Assembly (NCBI GenBank): GCA_964019425.1
Contig: OZ025787.1
Span: 310,001 to 374,000 of the forward strand
DNA length: 64,000 nucleotides
Origin: Flectonema sp. DT1601
Lineage: Eukaryota; Euglenozoa; Diplonemea; Diplonemida; Diplonemidae
Direction of reading: 5' to 3'
Below the pieces are notes generated by a model. That model did not search any database, was not told the DNA's origin, and saw nothing but the letters and a program-made list of their open reading frames with translations. Position 1 is the first letter of the stretch. Every line of letters starts with the position of its first letter. Below are positions 34,012 through 44,255 of the stretch, in pieces. A program made the position numbers and the translations under genes.

Positions 34012-36867
34012 CTAGGTGTCAGAAAGGTCAGTTAATGCTGTAGCGGACCCTAGAGGGTTGTCTTTATTTCCAACTCCAACAATATTTGATTCGTTTCCAA
34101 GAGCTAGCAGTACTGTAGAGTCTGAAGTATTTTTAATAATCAGTTCAATGTTCCCACTGAGGAGTGCCTCAGAGAAGTGTGTTGACCATGCCCACTCCCA
34201 CTCATCTTCTTCTACTCTTGAACGGAGTGACTCAGCTCGAAGTTGATAAACAACACAAGTCGACCAAATAGATAAAGGTCGTACCATGTATTTTAAAGAA
34301 GGATCCATAGCAATACTTTGAAGCTTCGGATGATCTTCAGACGCTGCGAGAGCGAAGGCCAATATCTCTGATGCCCACATCGCGACTTTCTTGCTGAACT
34401 CGATTGGACGACCAACACTGAGAACTGTTTTTTGACTTTGGGTTCCTCCATTCGCTGTTGAAACATCTCCTTGTGACAGACCAACACTTACCATTGTAGG
34501 CTCGTATAATGTTTCGTACAACAGTCCTACGAATTGAATGCACTTTTGTTGGTGAGTTGGACATCTTTTTGTTGCATTCCATCCACAAGATATAGCATTA
34601 CCGCAGACACCAGTACAATCACCTTCTGTCCTTGCAACAGATAAGAACACGGTAGACACAATGCTGTTAACTAAAACCATGTCGGGTTCGAATTGAATTT
34701 CAGGAGGTCTCATTTGAACAAACGCCATTGAAGCGACATTCGTACTGAATCTGATTGCATTCCTACCAGCGAGTGAACTCCCTTTACTCGATATCGAAGG
34801 TGATGATGATCCACCTCGATAAGGTTTCTTTATTGAATCACCTCTCGTTGATAATATGAGAGGAAGTATGTAATGAATTTCAACAAAACCGATACCTCTA
34901 CAAGCAACATTCTCAACTGATGTAGTGACGTATGATGTTTGTAAGGCTTCAGGAACTGGACGAAGAGATTCACTTGAGATGGATATGCAGCCGGGTTTTC
35001 CATTTTGCTCTAGTCTGGCAGCTTTATTGACAGCAGTTCCAAAGAAATCAGATCGACCGGTGACAGGATTGACGTCTATTTCTGTGTCTCCCAAATGCAT
35101 TCCTATTCTCACAATCAATCCTTTCCACATGTCACCCTCAAAAGGAACAATGAGATCAGCTGGCCAGTCGTTGCATCTCCACAGCAACTCTTGAACCCTA
35201 AGACCGAACATCAACGCTGATGCAGCTGATGTAAAGCAGATCATGAAGGCATCACCGATTGTTTTTACTTCGTATCCATCAAATTCACTAATCTGTTCTC
35301 TAATTATTCTGTTGTGAATCGACAATGCAGTCTTCATTTGCAAAGGACAAATTCTCCAAATCTCAGTTGAATTCACGATATCTGTAAACACTACCATGAT
35401 ACCTTTACCGTCTGTCTTTGCTCTTGAGTTGTTGGGGAGGTTTTCAGGGCTTCCGGGATATGGTAGGAGTTCGATCTCTTCAAAAATTGAATTTGGGATG
35501 TAGGCTTTGTATTCATGCATTGATATGACTGCTCTCATTAATCCCATCTTGAGCTTTAAGATCTCTGAAACGAATCCTCGACACTCGTTGAGAAGTTCTG
35601 ATGCTGTCGTCAGATCCATTTTATTCAACGGTTCAACTGCAGCAGCAAGTTTAGCCAGCGGTTTTACGATTAAAAATATCTCACCGATCCCAATGAAGAC
35701 GTCGAATGAGAAAACTAAAAACACGAATACTATAAAAACAGTAAGTCCATAATTCATTTGATCTTCAACAGAAGCAACTGATCTTAACCAAAGTAAATAT
35801 ATTGAGTCAGAGAGATCATGTCCTTCTGTTGTTAAGATTGTTTGACGAAGCATCCAATACTCACCACCTGATGTCCCTCGTCTGAGAAATACTCCATCAG
35901 TTGTTCTGTTTAGTATCGAAGCTATGTCTTGAATCGGTTGTGGAAGTGACCCGATTAACTTAAAACAGGGATGTATTAACCCCGTCATAATCCGTTCTCC
36001 AGTACAGTCTGGTCGTAACTGCGACTCATTAAAATTACCAGCCAATATAACAGACGAGTTTCCGTTTGCCAACGTCGTCATAAAAATTGATGCTTTCGTA
36101 ACGTAGCTACGTAGAATTCTATTCCAACGGTCATCATTAGTAGCGGTGTACATTTTTATATCATAATCCTCATACACAGACACAGAATGCCTTAAAGCAA
36201 TAATCTGATATTTCATATATATGTAAGGCATGCCTGTTGCAGAAGTCCAAAAGGCAGGAGCAAGCCAAGACGATTCTCTAAATCTTCCATCTTTAATCAT
36301 ATCTTCGCGATACGATTTATGAAAATTCGAATATACGTAAGAGCTGAATGGGTATAAAAATTTTCCAAACTCAGCAGTTTTATTATCAATTTTGTAACAA
36401 GCTGTACAGGGTTCCTTACAGTTTTCAATATTTACAGGTCGTCGAGTTTGAGAACAGTCGGAATAAATACGAGGAGAGACAAATCCGTTCACATTCACCA
36501 AATCCCTTCGTAAGTCAGAAATGTTTGTCGGGTGATGAATATTTATCTGAAATGATGATACAATTACTTCTTCCTTTCTAAGAAACGCCAAAGCTGTTAT
36601 TCGAAACCAACTTTGAACTTCTTCATGAGATTTAGTGAGAGTCAAGTGTTCCAAAGTTTCTAACATTTGACGAGTAGCATCTTTCGTCTCCGTAAATGAC
36701 AATCTTAGAGTGTCGCTCAATCCAGTGACATCTGCTCGGCTGGTTTCTTCAATAGAATTCCCAAGTATCCTTAATCCTTCAAAGTACATAACTAAACCTC
36801 CGACTATCGATGCCGTTGTTGATACCACTCCTGTTATGATTACCAACCATTTTGCATCAATTCTCAT
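34012..36867 (-). CDS. Receptor adenylyl cyclase with second degenerate cyclase domain
   Basis: A single exon of 951 residues from the ATG at 36867. Parts: a membrane helix (about 8-30); an extracellular region with paired cysteines (DCSQTRR, CKEPCTACYK); a second helix (about 370-400); a short HAMP-like linker; and a class III cyclase domain (about 485-660). The catalytic domain keeps both metal aspartates (VVFTDIVNST and GYEVKTIGDAF), the adenine-selecting Lys (EVKTIG) and Asp (SDFFG), and the transition-state Asn and Arg (GTAVNKAARLE), so ATP is the expected substrate. A further C-terminal region (about 720-850; MVSVGLSQGDVSTANGG, then SVGRPIEFSKK) looks like a second cyclase-type fold that has lost the catalytic residues. 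Overall layout resembles the receptor cyclases of kinetoplastids. This start has no clear pyrimidine-AG acceptor just upstream, unlike its neighbours. Confidence 0.88.
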   Translation of the reverse strand: MRIDAKWLVIITGVVSTTASIVGGLVMYFEGLRILGNSIEETSRADVTGLSDTLRLSFTETKDATRQMLETLEHLTLTKSHEEVQSWFRITALAFLRKEEVIVSSFQINIHHPTNISDLRRDLVNVNGFVSPRIYSDCSQTRRPVNIENCKEPCTACYKIDNKTAEFGKFLYPFSSYVYSNFHKSYREDMIKDGRFRESSWLAPAFWTSATGMPYIYMKYQIIALRHSVSVYEDYDIKMYTATNDDRWNRILRSYVTKASIFMTTLANGNSSVILAGNFNESQLRPDCTGERIMTGLIHPCFKLIGSLPQPIQDIASILNRTTDGVFLRRGTSGGEYWMLRQTILTTEGHDLSDSIYLLWLRSVASVEDQMNYGLTVFIVFVFLVFSFDVFIGIGEIFLIVKPLAKLAAAVEPLNKMDLTTASELLNECRGFVSEILKLKMGLMRAVISMHEYKAYIPNSIFEEIELLPYPGSPENLPNNSRAKTDGKGIMVVFTDIVNSTEIWRICPLQMKTALSIHNRIIREQISEFDGYEVKTIGDAFMICFTSAASALMFGLRVQELLWRCNDWPADLIVPFEGDMWKGLIVRIGMHLGDTEIDVNPVTGRSDFFGTAVNKAARLEQNGKPGCISISSESLRPVPEALQTSYVTTSVENVACRGIGFVEIHYILPLILSTRGDSIKKPYRGGSSSPSISSKGSSLAGRNAIRFSTNVASMAFVQMRPPEIQFEPDMVLVNSIVSTVFLSVARTEGDCTGVCGNAISCGWNATKRCPTHQQKCIQFVGLLYETLYEPTMVSVGLSQGDVSTANGGTQSQKTVLSVGRPIEFSKKVAMWASEILAFALAASEDHPKLQSIAMDPSLKYMVRPLSIWSTCVVYQLRAESLRSRVEEDEWEWAWSTHFSEALLSGNIELIIKNTSDSTVLLALGNESNIVGVGNKDNPLGSATALTDLSDT

Positions 36868-37318
36868 TTTCACAACAGAAATAAGAAATTCAGGTCAATA
36901 CTTGTTGCATTGTTTGTTTTTTTTTAAATTTTTTTTTTTTGGTGTATTTCCTTTTTTTTAGGGAAAGATTCGCCTGTTTTTTTAAATAAAAATAAAATTT
37001 AAAAAGAAGAAAAAATATTAATAATCAAACTGACACACAAAACAGGCAACAGACTAACTCTCAGGACAGAATGAGAGTAAGAATGATAAAAAGAGAGAGA
37101 AACGTGTAAATAAATAAATAAATAAATGAAAGAATAAAAATAAACCGATCCACAACCGTATTAGTGGTTTTTTTTTTTTTTTTTTTTTCCTTTTCATTTT
37201 TTTTTGAGTTAACCAAAAACATAAACTGACATAAACTGATTTGTACATAGATGGTGACGAAATTGAAGAAAGGAACAAAAAAAAAGAAATTTCTCAGTTC
37301 ACTACGTCACCAACAGCA
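36868..37318. other. Spacer with A/T tracts
   Basis: 451 bp with T runs at about 36932-36940 and 37168-37188 and an AAAT microsatellite near 37108-37124. No gene is seen. Confidence 0.6.
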
Positions 37319-40300
37319 CTAATGACGTCTCGTAATCATTTTTGCAACAGCCGTGTCTCCAAGTTTGAATAGCATCGTTCGGAATGTTGATGGGGAAACT
37401 GTTTCGTAGCCATCACATTTTGTTGCAGTGGGTTGGGTTTGAACTTGACCAATAATCAACCTTAGAGAATATGATAAATTAATAGCAACATGAGACGACC
37501 TATCCCAAAGACGAATAGTTTTATCAGAACTCCCAGAGACGATGATATTATTATCGGGCGACACAGCGAGACATGTTACTCTCTGAGCATGACCTCTGTA
37601 CTTCTCTATCTCATTACAGGTAATTGGATTCCATACTCTGATACTTCTGTCATCACTTCCTGTTATAATATTAGGTTTGTCTTCTGTCGTATAAATAACA
37701 CAATTAACGTCTGATGTGTGTCCTTTTAACTTCTTCATACTTCCTGTTTGGACATTCCAAACCCTGACGTAGTCTTGTTTTACAGAAGCTCCTAAATAGA
37801 TCGGGTTTTCTCCGCAGGCTGATACGATTGTTGTTCCGTCAGGGGAAACTGCTACTGAAAAAATAACCCGACTGTTGTCCTGATCTTCGTCAAACTTGGT
37901 TAGTTGTTCTCCAGAGTGGATGTCCCAAACTCTAATTGTTTCATCCCATCCCCCTGTTATTATCTTTTGACTTGTTGGATCACAAGTGATCGCAACGTCG
38001 TTAGAAACACCCTCTGAAATTCTAGTTAGTTGCACACCAGTTGTCAGGTCCCAAACAGTTACTGCTTTGCTTCCGGATATTATTTTGGTTCCGTCCGGGG
38101 TAGCTTTCAGTCCGGTAATTGGACCGCTGGCATCTTCAAGAATGAAAATTATTTGTCCACTATCTGAATCCCAAACTCTAACAAACGAATCATCACCACC
38201 AGAAAGGATTTGTTGATCTGAAACAGTTGTTGCGACTGACCTGACCGCTCCGGTGTGTCCGAAGAGACGGAGTTTTTCATCTCCAGTTGAAATCAAATGA
38301 ACTCTCACAGTCTCATCATTACTACCTGAGATAATAAACTTTCCATTATTTGAAAAGGTTATTGAATTTATAGTACTCGTGTGACCAATTGCTGTTGGTG
38401 GTTCTTTACCTGTACTCGCATACCAAACAATGACTGTTGAGTCTTCACTACCTGATACGATCCTTGATCCATCAGGTGATGAAGCAACACAAGTTACTGC
38501 TCCAGTGTGACCATCAAGTTTTATACGTTCTCTTCCTGTTAGTATGTCCCAGACTCTAATTGTTTTATCAACACTGCCTGATATGATACTTGAATTATCT
38601 GATGAAACGACTATGCTGTTTATTAGTGATTCTGACTTGTCGTTTGTCCCTCGCAGAGGTTCGATTACTAAAATTAGTTTTTTGGTAATCAAATCCCAAA
38701 TGTGAATCGTATCTGAAGTAGACACGACAACTTTTTGTGAATCAGGTGTGACACACAGAGATGATATTTCAGAATTGTGTTGGAGTTTAGCGACGTCAGA
38801 AATATTATTAATTGGCCAGATAGAAACGGTCCGACCTCCTCCAGAAATAATATAATCAGGAGGGTTGGTGATTGATAACATTATAGGACTATCTTCAATT
38901 GTTTGTAGTAACTTTCCTTCATTATTCCATATTATGATAGTTTCATCATCATCACTGCCAGTTACTATAATACTACCGTCACTCGATACCGTCATGCAGG
39001 AGATTGAATCTTTGTGACCAATTAGTTTTAATTGTTCTTCGTCAGTTTCTATGTTCCAAATGACTACGTCGCCATTTAACTTGCCGTATAATATTTTTGA
39101 ACTGTCCGCAGTGAAAACCAAACATTTCGGAACACATCCATTGCTGAACGAAATTATTAATATTTTACCACCAGTTTTCGCATCCCATAACCTCACTGTT
39201 GAATCCTCAGAACCCGAAGCTATTTTAGTCCCATCAGGTGATGTTGCAATGCAAGTAATCGACTCTGTGTGACCTCGTAAAGGAGGGAGAGGAACTCCAA
39301 AAGAAGAATCACTGCAGTCAATCCCCGTAAGATCACAACTGTGAAAAGTCGTGTGTTCCATCCAACAATTATGCAATTTAGCTTGTTGAAGACTTGTGCC
39401 TGAAAATACGGCACCACGAAGATCTGAATTCCGTAGTGACATTTGTTTGAAATTTCTATCAACAAAAGGATAGTTTACAGCGATTAAGAGTGCCATCGCG
39501 TTAGATAGAATTGGTTTTGACTCATCAGAAGTGTTGTATTTCATCACCAGAGACATCAGTTGATCACATACGATTGCCTTGTCATTTCCTAATAAAACTT
39601 GTCGAAAGTATTTTAATACATTCGGACATTCTTTACTAAACTCTCGAGTGATGTCAAACTCTAAACACGAGATCGGTTCTGAGACAAGTCTACGAGCGCA
39701 GAAATACTCCGCCAAAGTCTTATGTCTAAAAGCAACAAAGCTATCTGGATCATGGAAATCTTCAACACGAAAAGGAAGACATCTGATGGCTGTATTAATT
39801 AGTTCAGTTGGGAATTTATCCGAGAGAAGATGAACTACTTGCGCACTTGATATTTGCCACTTACTACATTGAACCATCATACATCCACAGTGTTCTCCAA
39901 TAGTGAGAAGTTCTGAGACTCTCGCGTTGGGTAGAGTAACTTTCTCTAATTCAGTTTGAGTGTAGAGGGACACAAACTTTTCATAAATGCAAACCTCACT
40001 CCTATCACCCTCCCTTGGAAGGGATGTTATCTCACCACTTGCAAAGCAAGCCATGTACAATTGGAAGGGATGATTTAAGTTCATAATTCCTTTCAGCACT
40101 TCCTCACTAGGTCTTGGTGAACTCCTCTTAGAAAAGAACTTGTTGATGTAATTTTCAGAATCGAGTGCAGTAAACCTCTGCATGTACAACGACACTGTCC
40201 CAGCACCGCATATCTGAAGAGGAGTAATTCCAATTCCATTTAAATACGACCACCTCGTAGTAACAATTATACTACATCGTTTACTACACCAGGGGTGTTG

Positions 40301-42484
40301 AGAGAGAAATGATGAAATTTTCCATCTGCGAACTGTGATGTTTTCAACTACTGAACGGGTTCTTTTAATTCGATTTTTTGTTTGTTGGACGTCTTCTCCC
40401 GATAGACCAGCCTCATCAAAAGAATCTAAAATAACAACAACATGATACAGATCACTTAGGGCATTCAATCCTTCATTTGTCATTCCGAAAGAAGTTCCAA
40501 TAAAATCATCTAATCCTCCGTACTGACCAAGGCATTCCTTTCCAACAGTTGGAAGAGGTACAAAAACTGGTAGTACTACTTTTCCGTTAACTGACGACTC
40601 AAGTAGGTATTGCATTATTGCTATTGAAGCTGATGTTTTTCCACTCCCTCCATCACCGAGAAGACAAATAGGGTGTTGGGCACCTGCAGAAAGCCATCCC
40701 TGAATCTCTTGAAGAATTGGTCTTGACTCCCCTTCAGGTACTCGAGTGTCATCACCTACACGACCATCAATATAAGTGAGTTGATAATCTTTGAAAATAT
40801 CCATCGTGTGTCTCATAGCTTCTCGTATACCACGAGCTTGTTCACAAAATGATAATGAAGTTCCTGACTTAGATACTTCCTGCATCACAATAACATCGTA
40901 TGACTTACCAAGCATTCTGAGAAGGGTTGGAGATAGTTTCCATTGAACTCTGAATTCGATGTTATTATCGTATAGTATCTCAGCTTCTTTTTGAAACATC
41001 GATGCAAAAATAACACTTGCGGCTCCTACTTTAGCAACAACAACAAAGAATGTTCCTTCTCCATCTTTAGACATGAAAGTTTGAGCAACCTTTTTATCTA
41101 AACTTGTCGATGTAAAAGCATTCCAAGTCAGATTTGTACCAACTTTATATTTACGAGAAACGTTTACAGTGATGCCTCGGAACACTGTCGTTAATTTGTT
41201 TGGTAGGCAGGGAATTATTTGTTTAATCCTAAAAATCAAAGGCAAAAACACTTCAATGACACCCATCTGAAGAGGTCGTGGTGATATATCATAGGCATTC
41301 ACAAGCTCTTGTGATGTTACTTGTTTGGCTACTTCTCTCATGGCTTCGTTTAATGTCCAATATAAAGCAAGTTTTATTGTTTTTTTACTCGATCCGTGGT
41401 TTTGTAATAATTGTTTATCAGTAATCCAAACAGACTGAATTGGTTCAGTCTGATCGATTATAAGATCAGCAGTGTACAAGTAGGCTGCTATGAACATTTG
41501 AAATGCTTCCTTTGGATCTCTTATAGAGAAAGCAAGCATCCACTCCTCCATAGAATGAACAGTGTCTTGAGATCGTTTTAACTTGTCAAGTTCACGTTCT
41601 ACGACTGTTTTGAGTCCAACGAGTAGCTGATCGATGTGTTTTTGTTCATATCCTAATGAAGGTTGCAATTCTGGTAATCTCAACAACCATTTCTGTAAAT
41701 CAGGTAAGTTTCTAGCAATAGTACCTTCAGGTATGTAGTTAACCTTTGAACCATCTTTTATGCCAATCACATCCTCTTCTGCTTCTTCAATCGGAGTATA
41801 TATTCTTTGAGATTTCTTTCCTTCAATAAAGGCACCACTCCTCCGTTTTCCGCATACGAATTTTTCCATTTCGGCGATTAAAAGTTCGATATTCTTACTA
41901 AGCTCAGGATCGGAATAGAAATGATGACTAATTGACTGATGTTCGGTAATTGAATTTCCAACTTCAGTACAAAGAATTATATCGACAGGAGTTCTTCCAG
42001 CCTTGTCTTCACGAGTACAAGCAGCCCCAAGTGATGTCAAATAAACAACAGTTTCAGTTTGAAAATTCTTCGTTGCTATGTGCAGAGGGGTTGTTTCAAC
42101 ATCTAAAGGAGGTGAAGCAATATTGTAATACGGTTTTATTATGTCGAGAGCCTTAGTCGATCCTATTCGAGCTGCCTCAAGTGATAATTGATAAAAGGTA
42201 TCCTCATTAGTAATTGTTAAGACTTCTCTTTCTAACAAGTCTAAATACGCAACCAAATCCCTTATACTGGTATCTATTTGTTGTTCTGTAAGCTGAACTG
42301 CGTTCCATTGACAACTCTTTTCTTGTTCAGACGGTTCATCTTCTAAAGGCAAACTTTGAGAAATAATTTGAAACTCGCCAAGATTACTCGTATTGTCCAC
42401 CTCACTATATTTCGCTATTTCTTGAAATCCCTTGGTCTCATTGACAGTTGAGGTAGTGCTGACTTTCGAACTGCCACACCCCAT
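37319..42484 (-). CDS. NLR-like protein: ankyrin-ART-NACHT-WD40 (1,721 aa)
   Basis: A single exon. The start is taken at 42484 because it gives MGCGSSKV, a textbook N-myristoylation site followed by a palmitoylatable cysteine; the frame continues 70 codons upstream but crosses an acceptor (TATTGTTCTTTAG) 16 nt before this ATG. Order of parts: ankyrin-like repeats (about 125-165); an R-S-E type ADP-ribosyltransferase (FRG, then FTSTS, then KEAEIL, about 430-515); a NACHT-type NTPase with Walker A GDGGSGKT (about 610) and Walker B VVVILDSFDE (about 685); a pentapeptide-like stretch (LRNSDLRGAVFSGTSLQQAK, about 1015-1058); and fourteen WD40 repeats, enough for two seven-bladed propellers, to about 1661. 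All key motifs of the transferase and NTPase are present. By analogy with other STAND proteins, the WD40 part would sense a ligand, NACHT would oligomerise and the transferase would be the effector; this is inference. Confidence 0.9.
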   Translation of the reverse strand: MGCGSSKVSTTSTVNETKGFQEIAKYSEVDNTSNLGEFQIISQSLPLEDEPSEQEKSCQWNAVQLTEQQIDTSIRDLVAYLDLLEREVLTITNEDTFYQLSLEAARIGSTKALDIIKPYYNIASPPLDVETTPLHIATKNFQTETVVYLTSLGAACTREDKAGRTPVDIILCTEVGNSITEHQSISHHFYSDPELSKNIELLIAEMEKFVCGKRRSGAFIEGKKSQRIYTPIEEAEEDVIGIKDGSKVNYIPEGTIARNLPDLQKWLLRLPELQPSLGYEQKHIDQLLVGLKTVVERELDKLKRSQDTVHSMEEWMLAFSIRDPKEAFQMFIAAYLYTADLIIDQTEPIQSVWITDKQLLQNHGSSKKTIKLALYWTLNEAMREVAKQVTSQELVNAYDISPRPLQMGVIEVFLPLIFRIKQIIPCLPNKLTTVFRGITVNVSRKYKVGTNLTWNAFTSTSLDKKVAQTFMSKDGEGTFFVVVAKVGAASVIFASMFQKEAEILYDNNIEFRVQWKLSPTLLRMLGKSYDVIVMQEVSKSGTSLSFCEQARGIREAMRHTMDIFKDYQLTYIDGRVGDDTRVPEGESRPILQEIQGWLSAGAQHPICLLGDGGSGKTSASIAIMQYLLESSVNGKVVLPVFVPLPTVGKECLGQYGGLDDFIGTSFGMTNEGLNALSDLYHVVVILDSFDEAGLSGEDVQQTKNRIKRTRSVVENITVRRWKISSFLSQHPWCSKRCSIIVTTRWSYLNGIGITPLQICGAGTVSLYMQRFTALDSENYINKFFSKRSSPRPSEEVLKGIMNLNHPFQLYMACFASGEITSLPREGDRSEVCIYEKFVSLYTQTELEKVTLPNARVSELLTIGEHCGCMMVQCSKWQISSAQVVHLLSDKFPTELINTAIRCLPFRVEDFHDPDSFVAFRHKTLAEYFCARRLVSEPISCLEFDITREFSKECPNVLKYFRQVLLGNDKAIVCDQLMSLVMKYNTSDESKPILSNAMALLIAVNYPFVDRNFKQMSLRNSDLRGAVFSGTSLQQAKLHNCWMEHTTFHSCDLTGIDCSDSSFGVPLPPLRGHTESITCIATSPDGTKIASGSEDSTVRLWDAKTGGKILIISFSNGCVPKCLVFTADSSKILYGKLNGDVVIWNIETDEEQLKLIGHKDSISCMTVSSDGSIIVTGSDDDETIIIWNNEGKLLQTIEDSPIMLSITNPPDYIISGGGRTVSIWPINNISDVAKLQHNSEISSLCVTPDSQKVVVSTSDTIHIWDLITKKLILVIEPLRGTNDKSESLINSIVVSSDNSSIISGSVDKTIRVWDILTGRERIKLDGHTGAVTCVASSPDGSRIVSGSEDSTVIVWYASTGKEPPTAIGHTSTINSITFSNNGKFIISGSNDETVRVHLISTGDEKLRLFGHTGAVRSVATTVSDQQILSGGDDSFVRVWDSDSGQIIFILEDASGPITGLKATPDGTKIISGSKAVTVWDLTTGVQLTRISEGVSNDVAITCDPTSQKIITGGWDETIRVWDIHSGEQLTKFDEDQDNSRVIFSVAVSPDGTTIVSACGENPIYLGASVKQDYVRVWNVQTGSMKKLKGHTSDVNCVIYTTEDKPNIITGSDDRSIRVWNPITCNEIEKYRGHAQRVTCLAVSPDNNIIVSGSSDKTIRLWDRSSHVAINLSYSLRLIIGQVQTQPTATKCDGYETVSPSTFRTMLFKLGDTAVAKMITRRH

Positions 42485-42896
42485 ATTATGTAAAAGGGGT
42501 CTAAAGAACAATAAATATGAAGTCGCAGTAACAATCTGAATCGTTGTAATTAGGAGTGGAGTTAAAAGCATTCCCTTCACAATATAATAACTACATTGCT
42601 GTGAGGGGGAGAAAAAAAGGGAATTACACCCCAGCCATGATTGAAAAAATACTTGTTGTTTTTTTTGCATCATATCGAACATATATATGAACATTCAGAT
42701 GTATAATATTCGGAAGGGAGGGAATACTAAAATACAAAACTGCTGTATCGTAAGTAACAAAAAAAAAAAAAAAACAATAATAATAATAATAAATTGAAAT
42801 CTGTTTAGGATACATTGACTAGAGGGGAGCAAGAGGTGTAGTTGGTAACATAAAAATAACGATATGATTTCGCAAATAAAAATAAAAATGAACGAG
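42485..42896. other. Spacer, no gene seen
   Basis: 412 bp holding the NLR-like gene's acceptor (42501), an A15 tract with AAT repeats (42760-42793) and probably the short 3' UTR of the kinase gene. Confidence 0.6.
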
Positions 42897-44072
42897 CTAC
42901 TCAGAGTCGCTGCATACGACTTGATCACAATCCTCAGCTTCACGAATAACTTCCATCAAATCGTCCCAACTTTCTTCAACTGCTCCTTCACTTCCGGATA
43001 TTGATTCCTGAACAGTGTTATTAGCTTCCGTCATTTTCTTTTTTCCATTTATAATAAAAAACTCTGATGACAAACAACCTGAAGCATCCGGACGGGAATC
43101 CGGATCCCGACTGAGCATCGACTCAAACAGATCAACCCCAGACTTCGAGAGAGAGATATCAGAAGGCATGCAAATAGGAGAGAGCGTCATTAATGTTTTC
43201 AATCTCCTGATGTTAGGTTGTGATGTTAAAGAAGTTGAGAATGGCAGCCGTCCAGACAGCATACGAAAAGCAGTAGCACCAACAGAATATATATCCAGTT
43301 TAAATAATTTACTTCGAGTAGTGACCCATCCCTCCAAATCACTAAAATCACTTTCTAACTTACCTGCGATTCCTTCAAGAGCTAAGTACAATGCCGTACC
43401 TGCTTCAGGCGTCATCATAAATGATGGTTCAGACAGACTATCAGTACTCGGTGATTGAATCTCTAAAGATGAGTCGGTTGGTGAGAATAAAATATTTCTT
43501 ACATCAGTTGGAGTAGCTGTTTGAGATCCGATGTATTTACCAAGACCAATATCAATTAATGTTGTCTGCAGCGACAACGGTTTAATTATTATATTTGATG
43601 GTTTAACATCCCTGTGAACAAACCTCTGCGAGTGTAAATATTGAAGTGCAGAAAGCAACTGTTCGATGATCACTGATGTTTCTAATTCAGGTATTCGAGG
43701 ACCATAGTGTATAAGATAATCACTTAAGGGTAGTCCAGTGTAGAGATCCATGATGATATGAATGTGTTCTTCACTTAGAAGAACTTCTTTAGTCTTTGCA
43801 AGATTTGGATGTGACAAACAAGTCGTTACTGCTATCTCCACTAATAATTGTCTTGTTTTAGTTTTGTTGTTTATAAAAGATAGTTTTCGTAGTCTTTTAG
43901 ACGCAAACAATTCTTTTGTATCGCCATTTCGTTTCCAACATTTTCTCACCGAAGCGAACGATCCCTTTCCAAGTAATTCTGACTCGTCTGTAACATAGTG
44001 GTCGTTTATATCTTTTATTTCTGCACACCATTCTTTACTTAGAAGTCTCCTTTCCAACAATGCTATGGACAT
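42897..44072 (-). CDS. Serine/threonine protein kinase (391 aa)
   Basis: A single exon; an acceptor (GTTTTTATATCAG) ends 16 nt before the ATG. The kinase domain starts near residue 30. It has a glycine loop (LGKGSFASVRK), the ATP lysine (FASKRLRKL), a catalytic loop HRDVKPSN, and DIG in place of DFG in the magnesium loop, which still keeps the Asp. An unusual insertion of about 45 residues, rich in Ser, Thr and Pro, lies between the DIG motif and GTALYLALEG, where APE would be. The rest of the C-lobe is standard (LDIYSVGATAFRMLSGRLPF; RDPDSRPDASGCL). The tail is acidic. The protein is probably active; its subfamily is not clear. Confidence 0.88.
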   Translation of the reverse strand: MSIALLERRLLSKEWCAEIKDINDHYVTDESELLGKGSFASVRKCWKRNGDTKELFASKRLRKLSFINNKTKTRQLLVEIAVTTCLSHPNLAKTKEVLLSEEHIHIIMDLYTGLPLSDYLIHYGPRIPELETSVIIEQLLSALQYLHSQRFVHRDVKPSNIIIKPLSLQTTLIDIGLGKYIGSQTATPTDVRNILFSPTDSSLEIQSPSTDSLSEPSFMMTPEAGTALYLALEGIAGKLESDFSDLEGWVTTRSKLFKLDIYSVGATAFRMLSGRLPFSTSLTSQPNIRRLKTLMTLSPICMPSDISLSKSGVDLFESMLSRDPDSRPDASGCLSSEFFIINGKKKMTEANNTVQESISGSEGAVEESWDDLMEVIREAEDCDQVVCSDSE

Positions 44073-44255
44073 TGTGAAGGGATTGGTTCTGATATAAAAA
44101 CAGAAATAGTAAACGAGAAAAATGAATTCACAAAAAATTTAACAAAACGGCAAATTGATGCAAAAGCAGCCAAACAGTAGAAACTGAGGCTCTGGAAGGC
44201 AAACAACGGTCAAGGCTGGGTCAGAAAGAGTGAGAATGATGAACACCAGACACAA

